Shown in pieces: positions 18,429-28,254 of a stretch of 64,000 bases of DNA; the stretch's first letter is position 1, and each line of letters starts with the position of its first letter. A program made the position numbers and the translations under genes. Origin of the DNA: JAGPUQ01 sp963708735 (GTDB taxonomy: Bacteria > Pseudomonadota > Gammaproteobacteria > Pseudomonadales > Porticoccaceae); the NCBI GenBank assembly GCA_963708735.1, contig CAVPTW010000022.1:1-64000 (forward strand), written 5' to 3'. The notes beneath the pieces were generated by a model. That model worked only from the letters and a program-made list of their open reading frames with translations. It did not search any database and had not been told where the DNA came from.

Positions 18429-19013
18429 TCACTCGGCGCGTGATCCGTGCCGCTCCCGGTTGTCATTGCGTTCGCGCGCACTCTTGCGAAACAGCACATA
18501 GGTAGCACCCACGCCGCCGTCGCGGCGCTGTGCGCTGTGATACGCCAACACCTCGTCCAGTTCCCGTAGCCAGTGGTTGACGCAGCTCTTGAGCAGCGCA
18601 GGCGGATTGCGTCCTTCGCCACGGCCGTGGCTGATGAGTCCACAGCGGAGGTCGTGGATCATGGCATCGCGGGCGAACTGAAATACCGCAAGGCGCGCGT
18701 GTTCCACCGTCAGCCGATGCAGATCGAGTCGCGAATCGATGGCGTAATGACCCTGACGCAGATTCTTGAAGACGCCGTTCTGGACACCGTCGCGCTTCCA
18801 CGCCAGCACGTCCCAGGGTTCGACGGCCACCACCCGCTCGGCCCGCGCCAGATAGTTGCCGTCGCGGACCCGTTCGTGCTCCGCGGCCTGGCGGCGGATG
18901 TCCAGCCCCGGCGAGCGCTCGTTGACTTTGGGGCTGATCACGCGCACGGCCTGGCGCAGCGGCTCCACCGCGCCGATCAGTTCGTCAAATCCCGGTTGGT
19001 CGTTTTCCGTCAT
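18429..19013 (-). CDS. Smr/MutS2-domain protein
   Basis: A 194-residue protein ending in a Smr domain: SRLDLHRLTVEHARLAVFQF (the LDLHG-type motif) and GLISHGRGEGRNPPALLKSCVNHWL (the HGxG motif). N-terminal residues 1-90 are the linker found in YdaL/SmrA-like proteins. Smr domains nick DNA or RNA; bacterial stand-alone forms are linked to recombination control or to cleavage of mRNA at collided ribosomes. ATG 19013 gives MTENDQPGFDEL; longer in-frame starts have no family-like sequence. Confidence 0.88.
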   Translation of the reverse strand: MTENDQPGFDELIGAVEPLRQAVRVISPKVNERSPGLDIRRQAAEHERVRDGNYLARAERVVAVEPWDVLAWKRDGVQNGVFKNLRQGHYAIDSRLDLHRLTVEHARLAVFQFARDAMIHDLRCGLISHGRGEGRNPPALLKSCVNHWLRELDEVLAYHSAQRRDGGVGATYVLFRKSARERNDNRERHGSRAE

Positions 19014-19325
19014 GGTTGCCAGCATAGGTGGGTAGCGTGCAGCGGCGCAACCTGCCGCATCAGTCTGCTGGACCCACCGCTCGGATGTAAAGACGCTCGA
19101 GACGCGACAGGCTGGTGTGCCCCGTGACAACGGATACTGCGGCGGGGCATGAAACCCGTCGGTCTCCGACGCCGGCCCGGCCGGGAAGCCCCTGACAGGG
19201 GTTTGCGTATAATTGTCGACCAAACCCGGAACCTGTTCCGATTCCCTATTGCCTATTGCAGCGAGTGCGTCAGCCGCGGGTCCTGTGCCCGCCGGTGTCG
19301 GGTTTCGCGCCACTGGTTTAGCCCC
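19014..19325. promoter_or_regulatory. Intergenic region with candidate -10 box for moxR operon
   Basis: A 312-bp spacer between the Smr and MoxR genes. A perfect TATAAT occurs at 19208-19213, but a -35 box at the right distance is weak. If used, transcription would start near 19220 and leave a leader of about 105 bases before the moxR ATG. No riboswitch-like fold is obvious. Confidence 0.3.
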
Positions 19326-20279
<954 letters not shown>

Positions 20280-20284
20280 CTTCC

Positions 20285-21676
20285 ATGCAGCAGACGCTCG
20301 AGAATTTTTACAAGGCGGTGCGTGCGGCGGGTGTTGCGGTCGCGCCTGCCAACAGTATCGAAGCGAGCCGCGCGGTCGCCTTGGTGGGCTATCGGGAGCG
20401 CGGGATTCTCAAGCACGCACTTTGCATGAATCTCGCAAAATCCCACGCCGATCAGTTGCTGGTGGAAGAATGCTTCGAGCAGTTTTTTCGCTTCGATGCG
20501 TTCAGGGACAGCGCCAGGGATTTCGCCGCACAAGGCGCCGATGATCCGGCGGCCAGCGCCGCAATCGATGGCCAGGAAAAATCCGTCACAGAGCCTCGCT
20601 ATGAGGGAGAACTGCCGCTGGCGAAAATGCTGATCGCGGGCGATCGCACCGCGCTGGCGGTAGCCATGCAGCAGGCGGCGCGGGATGCGGGGCTCACCGA
20701 CATCTGGTTTTTCACGCAGAAAAGTCTTTATACCCAACAGATTCTGCAACGCATGGGCCTGCGCGAACTCCAGGATGAAATCCGCGCACTCGGTGAAGGC
20801 TCCTGCCCGACCCGGATCGCGACCGCGGGTGCATTGCGTACCGCCAAGAATTGGCTGTACGAGGAAGTGCGTGATTTCGTGGAACGTCAACTGAGCATGT
20901 TCGGCAAGACCGCCGTGCAGAGTTTGCGCGAGCGCCATCTGCAAAAAACCCGGTTATCAAATATTGATCTGCGTGATTTTCGCATCATGCACGAACTGGT
21001 GCGCAAGATGGCGCGACGGCTGAGCGCGCTTTATTCCAGGAAGCGCAAGCGCGCGGATCGCGGCCAACTCGATTTTGCGCGGACGCTGCGGCGCAATGTC
21101 GCTCACGACGGCGTGCTGTTCGAGACGCACTGGAAAACCCGCTTCGTCGACAAGCCGCGGGTGCTGGTGCTGTGCGATGTGAGCGGCTCGGTGCAGGCGT
21201 ATTCGCGCTTTCTATTGCTTTTCCTCCACAGCCTGAATGATGTTCTCAATCGCATCGACAGCTATGTATTCACCGGCAGCCTGGCACCGGTAAACGCCAT
21301 TTTCGACAGCCATCCGGTGGCCGAGGCGATCGACAAGATCATGGCGGAGCACGGTTTCGGCGGTTCCGACTACGGCGGCATGCTGCGGGATCTGGAGCGC
21401 GACTGTCTGCGTGGTATCGATCACCGAACCACGGTGCTGATCCTGGGCGATGCCCGCAACAACAACCTGAACGCGCGCAGCGATATCTTGCAGCAGGTGC
21501 ATCAGCGGGCCAAGCGCGTGATCTGGTTGAATCCCGAGCCGGAGTCGTTCTGGAACACCGGTGACTCGGTGATGCGCAACTATCGCCCGTACTGTCATTT
21601 GGTGAAAACCTGCAACACCCTGGAACATCTGGAGCGCTTGCTCGACGATCTGCTGCGCGCCGCGACGGCCAGTTGA
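20285..21676 (+). CDS. VWA domain-containing CoxE-like protein
   Basis: A 463-residue protein. Residues 1-280 form a helical CoxE-type region with RKRKRADRGQLDFARTLRRN. The C-terminal 180 residues are a von Willebrand A domain with the MIDAS motif DVSGS (298-302) and later GGSDYGGML and TTVLILGDARNN. VWA/CoxE proteins pair with MoxR ATPases to remodel client metalloenzymes. The tight downstream position supports a two-component chaperone. A minus-strand terminator separates this operon from the convergent TorF-family gene. Confidence 0.9.
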   Translation: MQQTLENFYKAVRAAGVAVAPANSIEASRAVALVGYRERGILKHALCMNLAKSHADQLLVEECFEQFFRFDAFRDSARDFAAQGADDPAASAAIDGQEKSVTEPRYEGELPLAKMLIAGDRTALAVAMQQAARDAGLTDIWFFTQKSLYTQQILQRMGLRELQDEIRALGEGSCPTRIATAGALRTAKNWLYEEVRDFVERQLSMFGKTAVQSLRERHLQKTRLSNIDLRDFRIMHELVRKMARRLSALYSRKRKRADRGQLDFARTLRRNVAHDGVLFETHWKTRFVDKPRVLVLCDVSGSVQAYSRFLLLFLHSLNDVLNRIDSYVFTGSLAPVNAIFDSHPVAEAIDKIMAEHGFGGSDYGGMLRDLERDCLRGIDHRTTVLILGDARNNNLNARSDILQQVHQRAKRVIWLNPEPESFWNTGDSVMRNYRPYCHLVKTCNTLEHLERLLDDLLRAATAS

Positions 21677-21680
21677 TGCG

Positions 21681-21708
21681 AAAAAAAAGCGCCGGTGGGG
21701 GCCGGCGC
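21681..21708 (-). terminator. Intrinsic terminator of the TorF-family gene
   Basis: On the minus strand a 7-bp GC stem (gcgccgg with ccggcgc, 6-base loop) is followed directly by eight T residues. It serves the TorF-family gene and lies just beyond the stop of the convergent VWA gene. Confidence 0.85.
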
Positions 21709-21730
21709 CCAAGGGGGGAGGAGTCATTCA

Positions 21731-21800
21731 GTTCAATGTCCAGCATTTAATGTCGGCCGTTCAATGTCGGCCGTTCGATTGCAACAGTTCAACGTCAGAT
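21731..21800. repeat. Degenerate 14-bp tandem array across a gene end
   Basis: Five units of 13-15 bases built on gttcaatgtcggcc, two of them nearly identical (21746-21772). The array includes the stop codon of the TorF-family gene, the same arrangement as the arrays at 1704 and 16411. Confidence 0.75.
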
Positions 21801-22526
21801 CTTGATGGGCAGAGTGTAAGTAACGACAAATTTCAAATCTTCGTCGATGCTGCCGGAGCAGTCGTTGTCGCCCTTGCTGCAGTCCTGATTGATGACCTTG
21901 CTAGCGGTGAATGCTAGATTGTCGTTGTAGGAATAGGTCAGGTTGAGATGAGTCATATCCTTGTTGCCGCCGGCACCGGGATTGAACTCGTGGCGACCGA
22001 CGAGCGCGCTGAATTTGTCGTAGCTGCCGCTCAAGGTGAAATACTTGTAGCCGGTGGCCCCCGCAATATTGTCGTAGTAGGAAAATTTGATGGTCTTCCA
22101 GCCCAGCGTGCCGATGATCTCGCTGAGGTCGCCCGTCGTGTCGTGGGAGATACCGAAGCCCTCGTTCTTGGTGGTGTTATCCGAGTAGTTGTAGTTCCAC
22201 AGGCTAATGTCGAACGAGAAATCATCCAGGGCGGCGCCGTAACCCGCGTAGTAGTCATATTCCTGACCGAGGGTGCTGTCACCGCTGCTCATCCAGACGC
22301 CCGCGTAGCCACCACCCAGGTGGTAGCTGAGATCGCCGGATACTGCAGCGCTACCGTGGCCCAGGTCGATACCTCGCCACAGGTACATATTGGCGGCCGC
22401 CGCCGAAGCGACGACACCATCGACTGCCTGCGCCGCAGGTGCCGCCAGCAAGGCGCCACTGACTGCCGCGCCCAGGATACCAGCGCGAAGATATTTGGCT
22501 TGGGTTGCACATCTGGTTGCAAACAT
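21795..22526 (-). CDS. TorF family putative porin
   Basis: A 243-residue outer-membrane beta-strand protein with a signal peptide cleaved after about residue 34 (GALLAAPAAQA). The mature part has alternating aromatic strands: NMYLWRGIDLGHGSAAVSGD, YAGVWMSSGD, FDISLWNYNYSDN, and a terminal LKFVVTYTLPIKI. The opening segment is diagnostic of the TorF/TIGR02001 family, whose transport role is undefined. Its own terminator lies downstream at 21681-21708. Confidence 0.9.
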   Translation of the reverse strand: MFATRCATQAKYLRAGILGAAVSGALLAAPAAQAVDGVVASAAAANMYLWRGIDLGHGSAAVSGDLSYHLGGGYAGVWMSSGDSTLGQEYDYYAGYGAALDDFSFDISLWNYNYSDNTTKNEGFGISHDTTGDLSEIIGTLGWKTIKFSYYDNIAGATGYKYFTLSGSYDKFSALVGRHEFNPGAGGNKDMTHLNLTYSYNDNLAFTASKVINQDCSKGDNDCSGSIDEDLKFVVTYTLPIKI

Positions 22527-22853
22527 GGTCTTCCTCTCGTTGAGTTTTCTTTAAATCAAGGTCGGAAAGTAACGCTTCCGCCCGTGTGCTTGCGCACCAG
22601 GTATCCAGCAGGATTTGTGCCAGTCGGTGGAAATTTGTGAGGCGAGGGATGGCTGGAGGATTGTCAGGCGGGCTGCGCTGCGGCGAAATGCCGCAGCACT
22701 GCCGCGAGTTCGTTGGTCAATGTGGATTGGTGTGAGAAAGGTGAGCGCGATGGGGCAGAAGTCGCTGCGCACGACGCCCGCTGGCGTAACGGCGTGAAGT
22801 GAACAAGTCCCTGAAGAAGTCTCGGCGGCCGCTTGCTGTCATAAAAGGGCAAT
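22527..22853. other. Intergenic region upstream of the TorF-family gene
   Basis: About 330 bp before the hairpin at 22854. It must hold the TorF promoter on the minus strand, but no strong -35/-10 pair stands out. The short open frames look like chance. Confidence 0.4.
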
Positions 22854-22888
22854 ATAGTGGGGCGCTTCCGGGTCGGGCGCCCCGCTAT
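22854..22888 (-). terminator. Probable terminator of the collagen-like gene
   Basis: A 12-bp stem with one G-T pair (atagtggggcgc against gcgccccgctat, 11-base loop) lies ten bases beyond the collagen-like gene's stop. On the minus strand it is followed by attgcccttttat, a short and displaced T-run. Confidence 0.6.
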
Positions 22889-22897
22889 GGTGCGTTC

Positions 22898-23878
22898 TTA
22901 CCGAGGGTGTTTTTCCAGTGCTTCGAGACGTTTCAGTGCCTCATCAAGCTTGCGTTCCAGTTCCTCGGTTTTGTCTGCCGGCGCACGCGGTGCTGTTGAC
23001 GGCGGGTTGGCAATCCGTCCGGTTTCGATCAACTGATTCAGACGTCGGTTGAGGTCCTGTTCAATGACAACCTGGCCTTTGGCGCCCGCGCGCCCCGTTT
23101 TGCCCGCTTGGCCGTCGCGCCCGGCGGCGCCACCGTCAACCCATTTCTGGCTGCCGGACAGCGTGCGTGCCTGCACATACTTGCCTTCGCTGCCGGACCC
23201 ACCCCGACCCGCGGGACCGGAAGTGCCGCCGGCACCCCCTTCGCTGACCACGGTGACAGGAATATCGGCGGGCGTGTTTTGGTCCGACAGATAGCTGTAA
23301 CGAATGCGGATGCTACCGCCGTTGCCGCCGTCGCCGCCATCCCCGGCGTCGCCGCCGGCGCCGCCATCGCCACCGGAACATTGCTGTGCGATGCCGCCAT
23401 CCTGGCCGCGACCGCCGGCACCGCCCTGACCGCCGGCGCCACCGGAGACATCGATGGCCAGCGAGCCGAGTTTTTCGATACCCATGTTCAGGTCGAGGGC
23501 TGCGCCGCTGGTACCCGGGCTACCGGGGCTGCCGGCGCCGCCGGGGCGACCCGCGTGGCAGGGCTCGGCGCGACCGGCAACGCTCTCGCCAGGCTGGCCA
23601 TTTGCGCCCGGTGCGCCGCGGCCGAGGATGCGCACACCTTGGCCGATGGTGGCGCGATCGACCTGCAGGCGCCATTGCTCGGGGCTGGGCGGCAAGACCA
23701 GCGTTGCGCCATCGCCCAGTGCCCAGGCGTCGAAGTGGGCGTGGGCCTCGGCGGGGCTCAGTTGATGCGTTGCTCCGGCGTCGACACGCAAGGTTTCCCC
23801 GGCGGTGACCGCTAGCGGGAGCAGCGCGCCGGAGCAGGCCAGCAAAGACATCACAATACCTGCACGAATACTGTTCAT
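22898..23878 (-). CDS. Secreted Gly-rich collagen-like protein
   Basis: A 326-residue exported protein. Residues 1-26 form a signal peptide (MSLLACSGALLPLAVTAGE). A short beta-rich domain follows (LSPAEAHAHFDAWALGDGAT). Two blocks of Gly-X-Y or Gly-Gly-X follow: about 85-130 (GAPGANGQPGESVAG, GSPGSPGTSG) and 143-190 (GGAGGQGGAGGRGQDGG, GGDGGAGGDAGDGGDGG). A third block surrounds GRDGQAGKTGRAGAKG. The C-terminus is a Lys/Glu coiled coil (KTEELERKLDEALKRLEALE) that could trimerise collagen-like stalks. Expression is likely monocistronic. Function is unknown; cell-surface or periplasmic scaffold is an inference. Confidence 0.7.
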   Translation of the reverse strand: MNSIRAGIVMSLLACSGALLPLAVTAGETLRVDAGATHQLSPAEAHAHFDAWALGDGATLVLPPSPEQWRLQVDRATIGQGVRILGRGAPGANGQPGESVAGRAEPCHAGRPGGAGSPGSPGTSGAALDLNMGIEKLGSLAIDVSGGAGGQGGAGGRGQDGGIAQQCSGGDGGAGGDAGDGGDGGNGGSIRIRYSYLSDQNTPADIPVTVVSEGGAGGTSGPAGRGGSGSEGKYVQARTLSGSQKWVDGGAAGRDGQAGKTGRAGAKGQVVIEQDLNRRLNQLIETGRIANPPSTAPRAPADKTEELERKLDEALKRLEALEKHPR

Positions 23879-23942
23879 GGGGCTTTGAGCTCCTGGTATG
23901 AAAGGGTAGGTGGCCGGAAGATGGGCTCGCCCGGCCGCGAGT

Positions 23943-24638
23943 TTACACAGCGATATAGCGCCTTACGACGGCTTCTTCCATGTCCGAGCCGGCTCCGGAG
24001 AGCACCACGGCGCCGCGGTCCATCACCAGATAGCGATCGGCGAGGTCGCGGGCGAATTCGAAATACTGTTCGACCAGCAGGATCGCCATGTCGCCGCGAT
24101 CGCGCAGCAATCCGATCACGCGCTGGATGTCCTTGATGATCGAGGGCTGAATGCCTTCCGTGGGTTCATCCAGCAACAGCAGCCGCGGCCGCATGACGAG
24201 CGCGCGGCCGATGGCGAGCTGTTGCTGCTGGCCGCCGGAAAGATCGCCGCCGCGCCGCCCCAGCATCTGGCGCAGCACCGGAAAGAGCTCGAAGATCTCG
24301 TCCGGAATACGCCGTTCCGCGCGCGGCAATACCGCAAATCCGGTCTTGAGATTTTCGAGCACGCTCAACTGCGAAAAGATATCGCGGCCCTGGGGGACGC
24401 AGGCAATGCCCCGACGCGCGCGTTCGTAAGGGGGCAGGGTGCTGATCTCCTGGCCCTCCCAGCGGATACTGCCGGCAGTGATGGGCTGTTGGCCGGCCAC
24501 CGCCCGCAGCAGCGAGGTTTTACCCACGCCGTTGCGCCCCATCACGCAGGCCACTTCGCCGATGGCGGCGCCGAAGCTGACCGCCTTGAGCGTCTGGCTG
24601 GCGCCGTAGAACAGATCGACGTTCTCGATGGTGAGCAT
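23943..24638 (-). CDS. urtE: Urea ABC transporter ATP-binding subunit UrtE
   Basis: A 231-residue branched-chain-amino-acid-type ABC ATPase starting MLTIENVDLFYGASQTLKAV. Walker A is GRNGVGKTSLL, the Q-loop is in IACVPQGRDIFSQLSVLENL, the signature is LSGGQQQQLAIGRAL and Walker B is LLLLDEPTEGIQPS. The EGIQPS after Walker B and FSQLSV are typical of UrtE. It is the last gene of urtABCDE, two bases after urtD. With UrtD it powers high-affinity uptake of urea or short amides from the periplasm. Confidence 0.93.
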   Translation of the reverse strand: MLTIENVDLFYGASQTLKAVSFGAAIGEVACVMGRNGVGKTSLLRAVAGQQPITAGSIRWEGQEISTLPPYERARRGIACVPQGRDIFSQLSVLENLKTGFAVLPRAERRIPDEIFELFPVLRQMLGRRGGDLSGGQQQQLAIGRALVMRPRLLLLDEPTEGIQPSIIKDIQRVIGLLRDRGDMAILLVEQYFEFARDLADRYLVMDRGAVVLSGAGSDMEEAVVRRYIAV

Positions 24639-24640
24639 GC

Positions 24641-25402
24641 TCAGCGTCCCAGATAGACTTCGATGACGCGCTCGTCCTGCTGCACATGCGCCAGCGTGCC
24701 TTCGGCGAGCATATGGCCTTCGTGCAGCACGGTGACGCGGCAGTCCAGGGCCTTGACGAAGGTCATGTCGTGCTCGACCACCACCACGGAGTGCTGGCCG
24801 CTGATTTCCCGCAGCAGTTGCGCGGTGAGTTCGGTCTCGCGGTCGGTCATGCCGGCCGCGGGTTCGTCCACCAGCAGCAACTCCGGCGACTGGGCGAGCA
24901 ACATGCCGATTTCCAGCCACTGCTTCTGGCCGTGGGACAAGGTCCCGCCCGGCCGTGCGCGCAGCGCCGCGAGGCCGACGCGCTCCAGGATGGCGTCGAT
25001 CCGCTCCTGCGCATCGCGCGCATGGCGCCGCAGCAGGGTGGTGAATACGCCGCGCTCCCCGCGCAGTGCGAGCTCCAGATTTTCCGCCACGCCGAGGCTC
25101 TCGATCACGGTGGGCTTCTGGAACTTGCGCCCGATGCCGAGGCGGGCGATCTCCGCCTCGTCGTATCGGGTCAGGTCGATGTCGTCGCGAAAGAACACCG
25201 CGCCCGCGCTCGGGCGCACCTTCCCGGTCACCACATCCATGAAGGTGGTCTTGCCGGCGCCGTTGGGTCCGATGATGGCGCGCAGTTCGCCGGGCGCGAT
25301 GGCGAGGGACAAATCGTTGAGCGCCTTGAAGCCGTCGAAGGAAACCGTGATGCCCTCGAGGTAGAGGATATTGCTGGGCAGATGGCGGCTGGCTTCCAGC
25401 AT
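24641..25402 (-). CDS. urtD: Urea ABC transporter ATP-binding subunit UrtD
   Basis: A 253-residue ABC ATPase. Walker A is GPNGAGKTTFMDV, the signature is LSHGQKQWLEIGMLLAQ and Walker B is LLLVDEPAAGMTDRE. The SHGQKQWLEIGM signature and the VVTGKVRP after Walker A are characteristic of UrtD. Its ATG shares one base with the stop of urtC (TGATG), which fixes the start at 25402 and indicates coupled translation. Confidence 0.95.
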   Translation of the reverse strand: MLEASRHLPSNILYLEGITVSFDGFKALNDLSLAIAPGELRAIIGPNGAGKTTFMDVVTGKVRPSAGAVFFRDDIDLTRYDEAEIARLGIGRKFQKPTVIESLGVAENLELALRGERGVFTTLLRRHARDAQERIDAILERVGLAALRARPGGTLSHGQKQWLEIGMLLAQSPELLLVDEPAAGMTDRETELTAQLLREISGQHSVVVVEHDMTFVKALDCRVTVLHEGHMLAEGTLAHVQQDERVIEVYLGR

Positions 25403-26523
25403 CAGTTGTTGCCTTCCGCCACGGCGGGAACGGGGCGCCGCCGGCGCTGATCGAGCAAGCCGATCACGCCCCGGGGCAGGAACAGGGTCGATACCACGAA
25501 CAACCCGCCGAGCAGAAACAGCCAGACTTCCGGAAAGGCGCCGGTGAACCAGGTCTTGGCGTAGTTCACCAGCAGGGCGCCGACGATGGCGCCGTAGAGA
25601 TAGCCGCGCCCGCCGACCGCGACCCAGACCACGACCTCGATGGAGGCCAGGGGTGCGAATTCGCCGGGGTTGATGATGCCCACCTGGGGCACATAGAGCG
25701 CGCCCGCGATGCCCGCCAGCATGGCGCTCAGCACGAAGACGAACAGCTTGTAGTGTTCGACCCGGTAGCCCATGAAGCGGGTACGGCTCTCGGCGTCGCG
25801 AATCGCGACCAGCACGCGCCCGAGCCGCGATGCCACTACCCACCGGCACAGCAGAAACCCGGCGATCAGGGCGAGTCCGGAACTCACGAACAAGCCGTTC
25901 TTGGTGGCGGCGGATGTCAGGCTGAAGCCCAGCAGCTCCTTGAAGTCGGTGAGGCCGTTGTTGCCGCCAAAGCCCATGTCGTTGCGAAAAAACGCCAGCA
26001 TCAGCGCATAGGTGAGCGCCTGGGTGATGATCGACAGATACACTCCGGTCACCCGCGAGCGGAACGCGAACCAGCCGAACCCGAAAGCGAGTGCGCCGGG
26101 CACCAGCACCACCATCAGGGCGGCGAAGAAGAAATTGTCGAAGCCGTACCAGTACCAGGGCAGCTCCTGCCAGTTCAGGAACACCATGAAATCGGGCAGC
26201 AGCGGGTTGCCGTACACGCCGCGACTGCCGATCTGGCGCATCAGGTACATGCCCATGGCATAGCCGCCGAGCGCAAAGAAAGCACCGTGGCCGAGACTCA
26301 GAATACCGGCGTAACCCCACACCAGATCGAGCGCCAAGGCGAGCAGGGCGAGGCACAGGTATTTCCCGAACAGCGACACCGTGTAAGTAGAGAGGTGAAA
26401 CGCTGAGGTTTCAGGAACCGCCAGGCTGAATACCGGTACCACCAGGATCAGTAAAGCCAGCGCGCCCAGCAGCCAGCGACTGGCGGCGTCGTTCAGCAGG
26501 CGCGGGGACTTTTCCGGCGGCAT
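25402..26523 (-). CDS. urtC: Urea ABC transporter permease UrtC
   Basis: A 373-residue integral membrane protein of the LivM type with about nine helices. It contains DLVWGYAGILSLGHGAFFALGGYAMGMYLM near the N-terminus, the GFGGNNGLTDF loop typical of UrtC, and the EAA-like cytoplasmic segment RDAESRTRFMGYRVEHYKLF. It pairs with UrtB to form the channel. One base separates its start from the urtB stop. Confidence 0.95.
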   Translation of the reverse strand: MPPEKSPRLLNDAASRWLLGALALLILVVPVFSLAVPETSAFHLSTYTVSLFGKYLCLALLALALDLVWGYAGILSLGHGAFFALGGYAMGMYLMRQIGSRGVYGNPLLPDFMVFLNWQELPWYWYGFDNFFFAALMVVLVPGALAFGFGWFAFRSRVTGVYLSIITQALTYALMLAFFRNDMGFGGNNGLTDFKELLGFSLTSAATKNGLFVSSGLALIAGFLLCRWVVASRLGRVLVAIRDAESRTRFMGYRVEHYKLFVFVLSAMLAGIAGALYVPQVGIINPGEFAPLASIEVVVWVAVGGRGYLYGAIVGALLVNYAKTWFTGAFPEVWLFLLGGLFVVSTLFLPRGVIGLLDQRRRRPVPAVAEGNN

Positions 26524-26524
26524 C

Positions 26525-28141
26525 TCAGCTCTCCACGAACCGCCCCTTGAGGGCGAACAGGCCCCGGGGTCGGCGCTGGATGAACAGGATCACGAACACC
26601 AGGATCAGGATTTTGGCGAGCACCGCGCCCACCAGGGGTTCGGCGAACTTGTTCACCACCCCCAGGCTCATGGCGGCGACGAAAGTACCGAGCAGGTTGC
26701 CGACACCACCGAACACCACCACCAGAAACGAATCGATGATGTAGGACTGCCCCAGGTTGGGGCCCACATTGGTGAGCTGACTGAGGGCGACGCCGGCGAT
26801 CCCGGCGATGCCCGAGCCGAGGCCGAAGGTCAGCGCGTCCACCCAGCCGGTGCGGATGCCCATGGAGCTCGCCATGGCGCGGTTCTGGGTCACCGCCCGC
26901 ATCTGGAGTCCGATGGGCGTCTTGCGCAGCAGCAGGATCAACCCCGCCAGCACCGCGAGCGCGAACAGCACGATGTACAGCCGGTTGTAGGTGAGCGACA
27001 GCATCCCGTTGATTTCCCAGGAGCCGCTCAGCCATTGGGGGGTAGTCACCGATTTGTTGAGAGGCGAAAAAATGGTGCGCACCAGCTGCTGGAGCACCAG
27101 GCTGATACCGAAGGTGGCGAGCAGGGTTTCGAGCGGGCGTCCGTAGAGAAAGCGGATGACGCTGCGTTCGATGGCGATGCCGACCAGGGCGGTGACGACA
27201 AAGGCGGCGGGCACTGCCACCGCTAGTGAGTATTCGATGTGGTTCGGCATCAGCAGCTGCACCACATAGGTGGTGTAGGCGCCGAGCATGATCATCTCGC
27301 CGTGCGCCATGTTGATGACGCCCATCACGCCGAAGGTGATGGCGAGACCGACCGCGGCGAGCAGCAGCACCGAGCCCAGGCTCAGACCGAAAAACAGGTC
27401 GCTGGCAAAGGCGAACACTTTTTCGCGCTTCTGCAGTTTCGCGATGGCGCGGGCGAGGGAAGCCTTGACGCTGCTGTCGGTCTCGATGCCTGCCTGCTGT
27501 TCCAGCAGGGTGAGAATCGTCTTGTCGCTGGTTTCGGCGAGCGCTGCCACTGCGGCGGCGCGAGTCGCGGCATCCGGGCTTGCAAGGTTGAGGCTGGCCT
27601 GGGCGTTGGCGAGCGCGGCGCGGGCGCCGGCGTCGGTCTCGGCCGCGAGCGCTCGATCCAGCAGCGGCAGTAGAGCGGTGCGCGCGGTTCCGGTGAGCGT
27701 GCGAGCGGCCTGGCGGCGAACCGCGGGGTCCGGGTTCTGCAATTGGGTGGCGGCGATCAGCACGCGCAACTGGCTGCGCAGACTGTTGTTGACCGTGATT
27801 TTGCGCAGATCTTCCTTGCGCGGCGCATCGGTTGTCGGGGTTGCACTCGCCAGCGGGGTTGGGGCGCCGTCGGCGGGGATGGCGACAATGGCGCCGGTGG
27901 TGGCATCGCGGTAGAGCGTGCCATCGAGCAGCGCCTGCAGCAGTACCGGCACACGCGCATCGCCACTGGCCGCGAGCTGGGTTACCAGGATTTCCTTGTC
28001 CTGAAAGCTTGCGGTGCCCAGTGCCAGCATGAGTTCATCCGGTGGGCGCACTTCGGCCGCAGCGCCGGTCAGACTGGTTTCCGGATCAGCGGCAACACCG
28101 GCCGTGGTCAAAGCCAGCAGCAACAGAAGCAGGGGTTTCAT
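26525..28141 (-). CDS. urtB: Urea ABC transporter permease UrtB
   Basis: A 538-residue protein. Residues 1-18 are a signal-like helix (MKPLLLLLLALTTAGVAA). Residues 20-250 are a periplasmic helical-repeat domain (RRQAARTLTGTARTALLPLL and similar). The rest is a LivH-type permease with GVINMAHGEMIMLGAYTTYV, FGISLVLQQLVRTIFSPLN and RAMASSMGIRTGWVDALTFG. The long N-terminal domain is normal for proteobacterial UrtB. ATG 28141 is chosen because it begins the signal-like segment; upstream in-frame ATGs lie in the palindrome region. Confidence 0.93.
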   Translation of the reverse strand: MKPLLLLLLALTTAGVAADPETSLTGAAAEVRPPDELMLALGTASFQDKEILVTQLAASGDARVPVLLQALLDGTLYRDATTGAIVAIPADGAPTPLASATPTTDAPRKEDLRKITVNNSLRSQLRVLIAATQLQNPDPAVRRQAARTLTGTARTALLPLLDRALAAETDAGARAALANAQASLNLASPDAATRAAAVAALAETSDKTILTLLEQQAGIETDSSVKASLARAIAKLQKREKVFAFASDLFFGLSLGSVLLLAAVGLAITFGVMGVINMAHGEMIMLGAYTTYVVQLLMPNHIEYSLAVAVPAAFVVTALVGIAIERSVIRFLYGRPLETLLATFGISLVLQQLVRTIFSPLNKSVTTPQWLSGSWEINGMLSLTYNRLYIVLFALAVLAGLILLLRKTPIGLQMRAVTQNRAMASSMGIRTGWVDALTFGLGSGIAGIAGVALSQLTNVGPNLGQSYIIDSFLVVVFGGVGNLLGTFVAAMSLGVVNKFAEPLVGAVLAKILILVFVILFIQRRPRGLFALKGRFVES

Positions 28142-28158
28142 GGGGCTCCAGATTTTCA

Positions 28159-28190
28159 TGAATCTCCCCGGCCGCGGCCGGGGAGATTCA
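28159..28190. promoter_or_regulatory. 32-bp perfect palindrome between urtA and urtB
   Basis: An uninterrupted inverted repeat, two 16-base arms starting tgaatctccccggccg, lies in the 113-bp urtA-urtB gap. In RNA it would form a very stable GC-rich hairpin. No T-run follows on the minus strand, so it looks like a processing or mRNA-stabilising element rather than a terminator. Such hairpins after the binding-protein gene commonly give excess UrtA over the membrane subunits. Confidence 0.8.
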
Positions 28191-28254
28191 AAACAACGAG
28201 CCGGCACCGCGAGCAAGAACTGACTGCAAGGGATCTCGCGGGCCGACGGCCAAC

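Noticed and set aside
17954..18643. Minus-strand open frame covering the tRNA region
   Set aside because: It contains the well-known artefact peptide TRTPDQPVRSRLLYPTELQ, the antisense translation of a tRNA, and overlaps FkbM and Smr genes.
26525..28141. UrtB as an unusual fusion because of its long N-terminal domain
   Set aside because: A periplasmic helical-repeat domain is normal for proteobacterial UrtB proteins.
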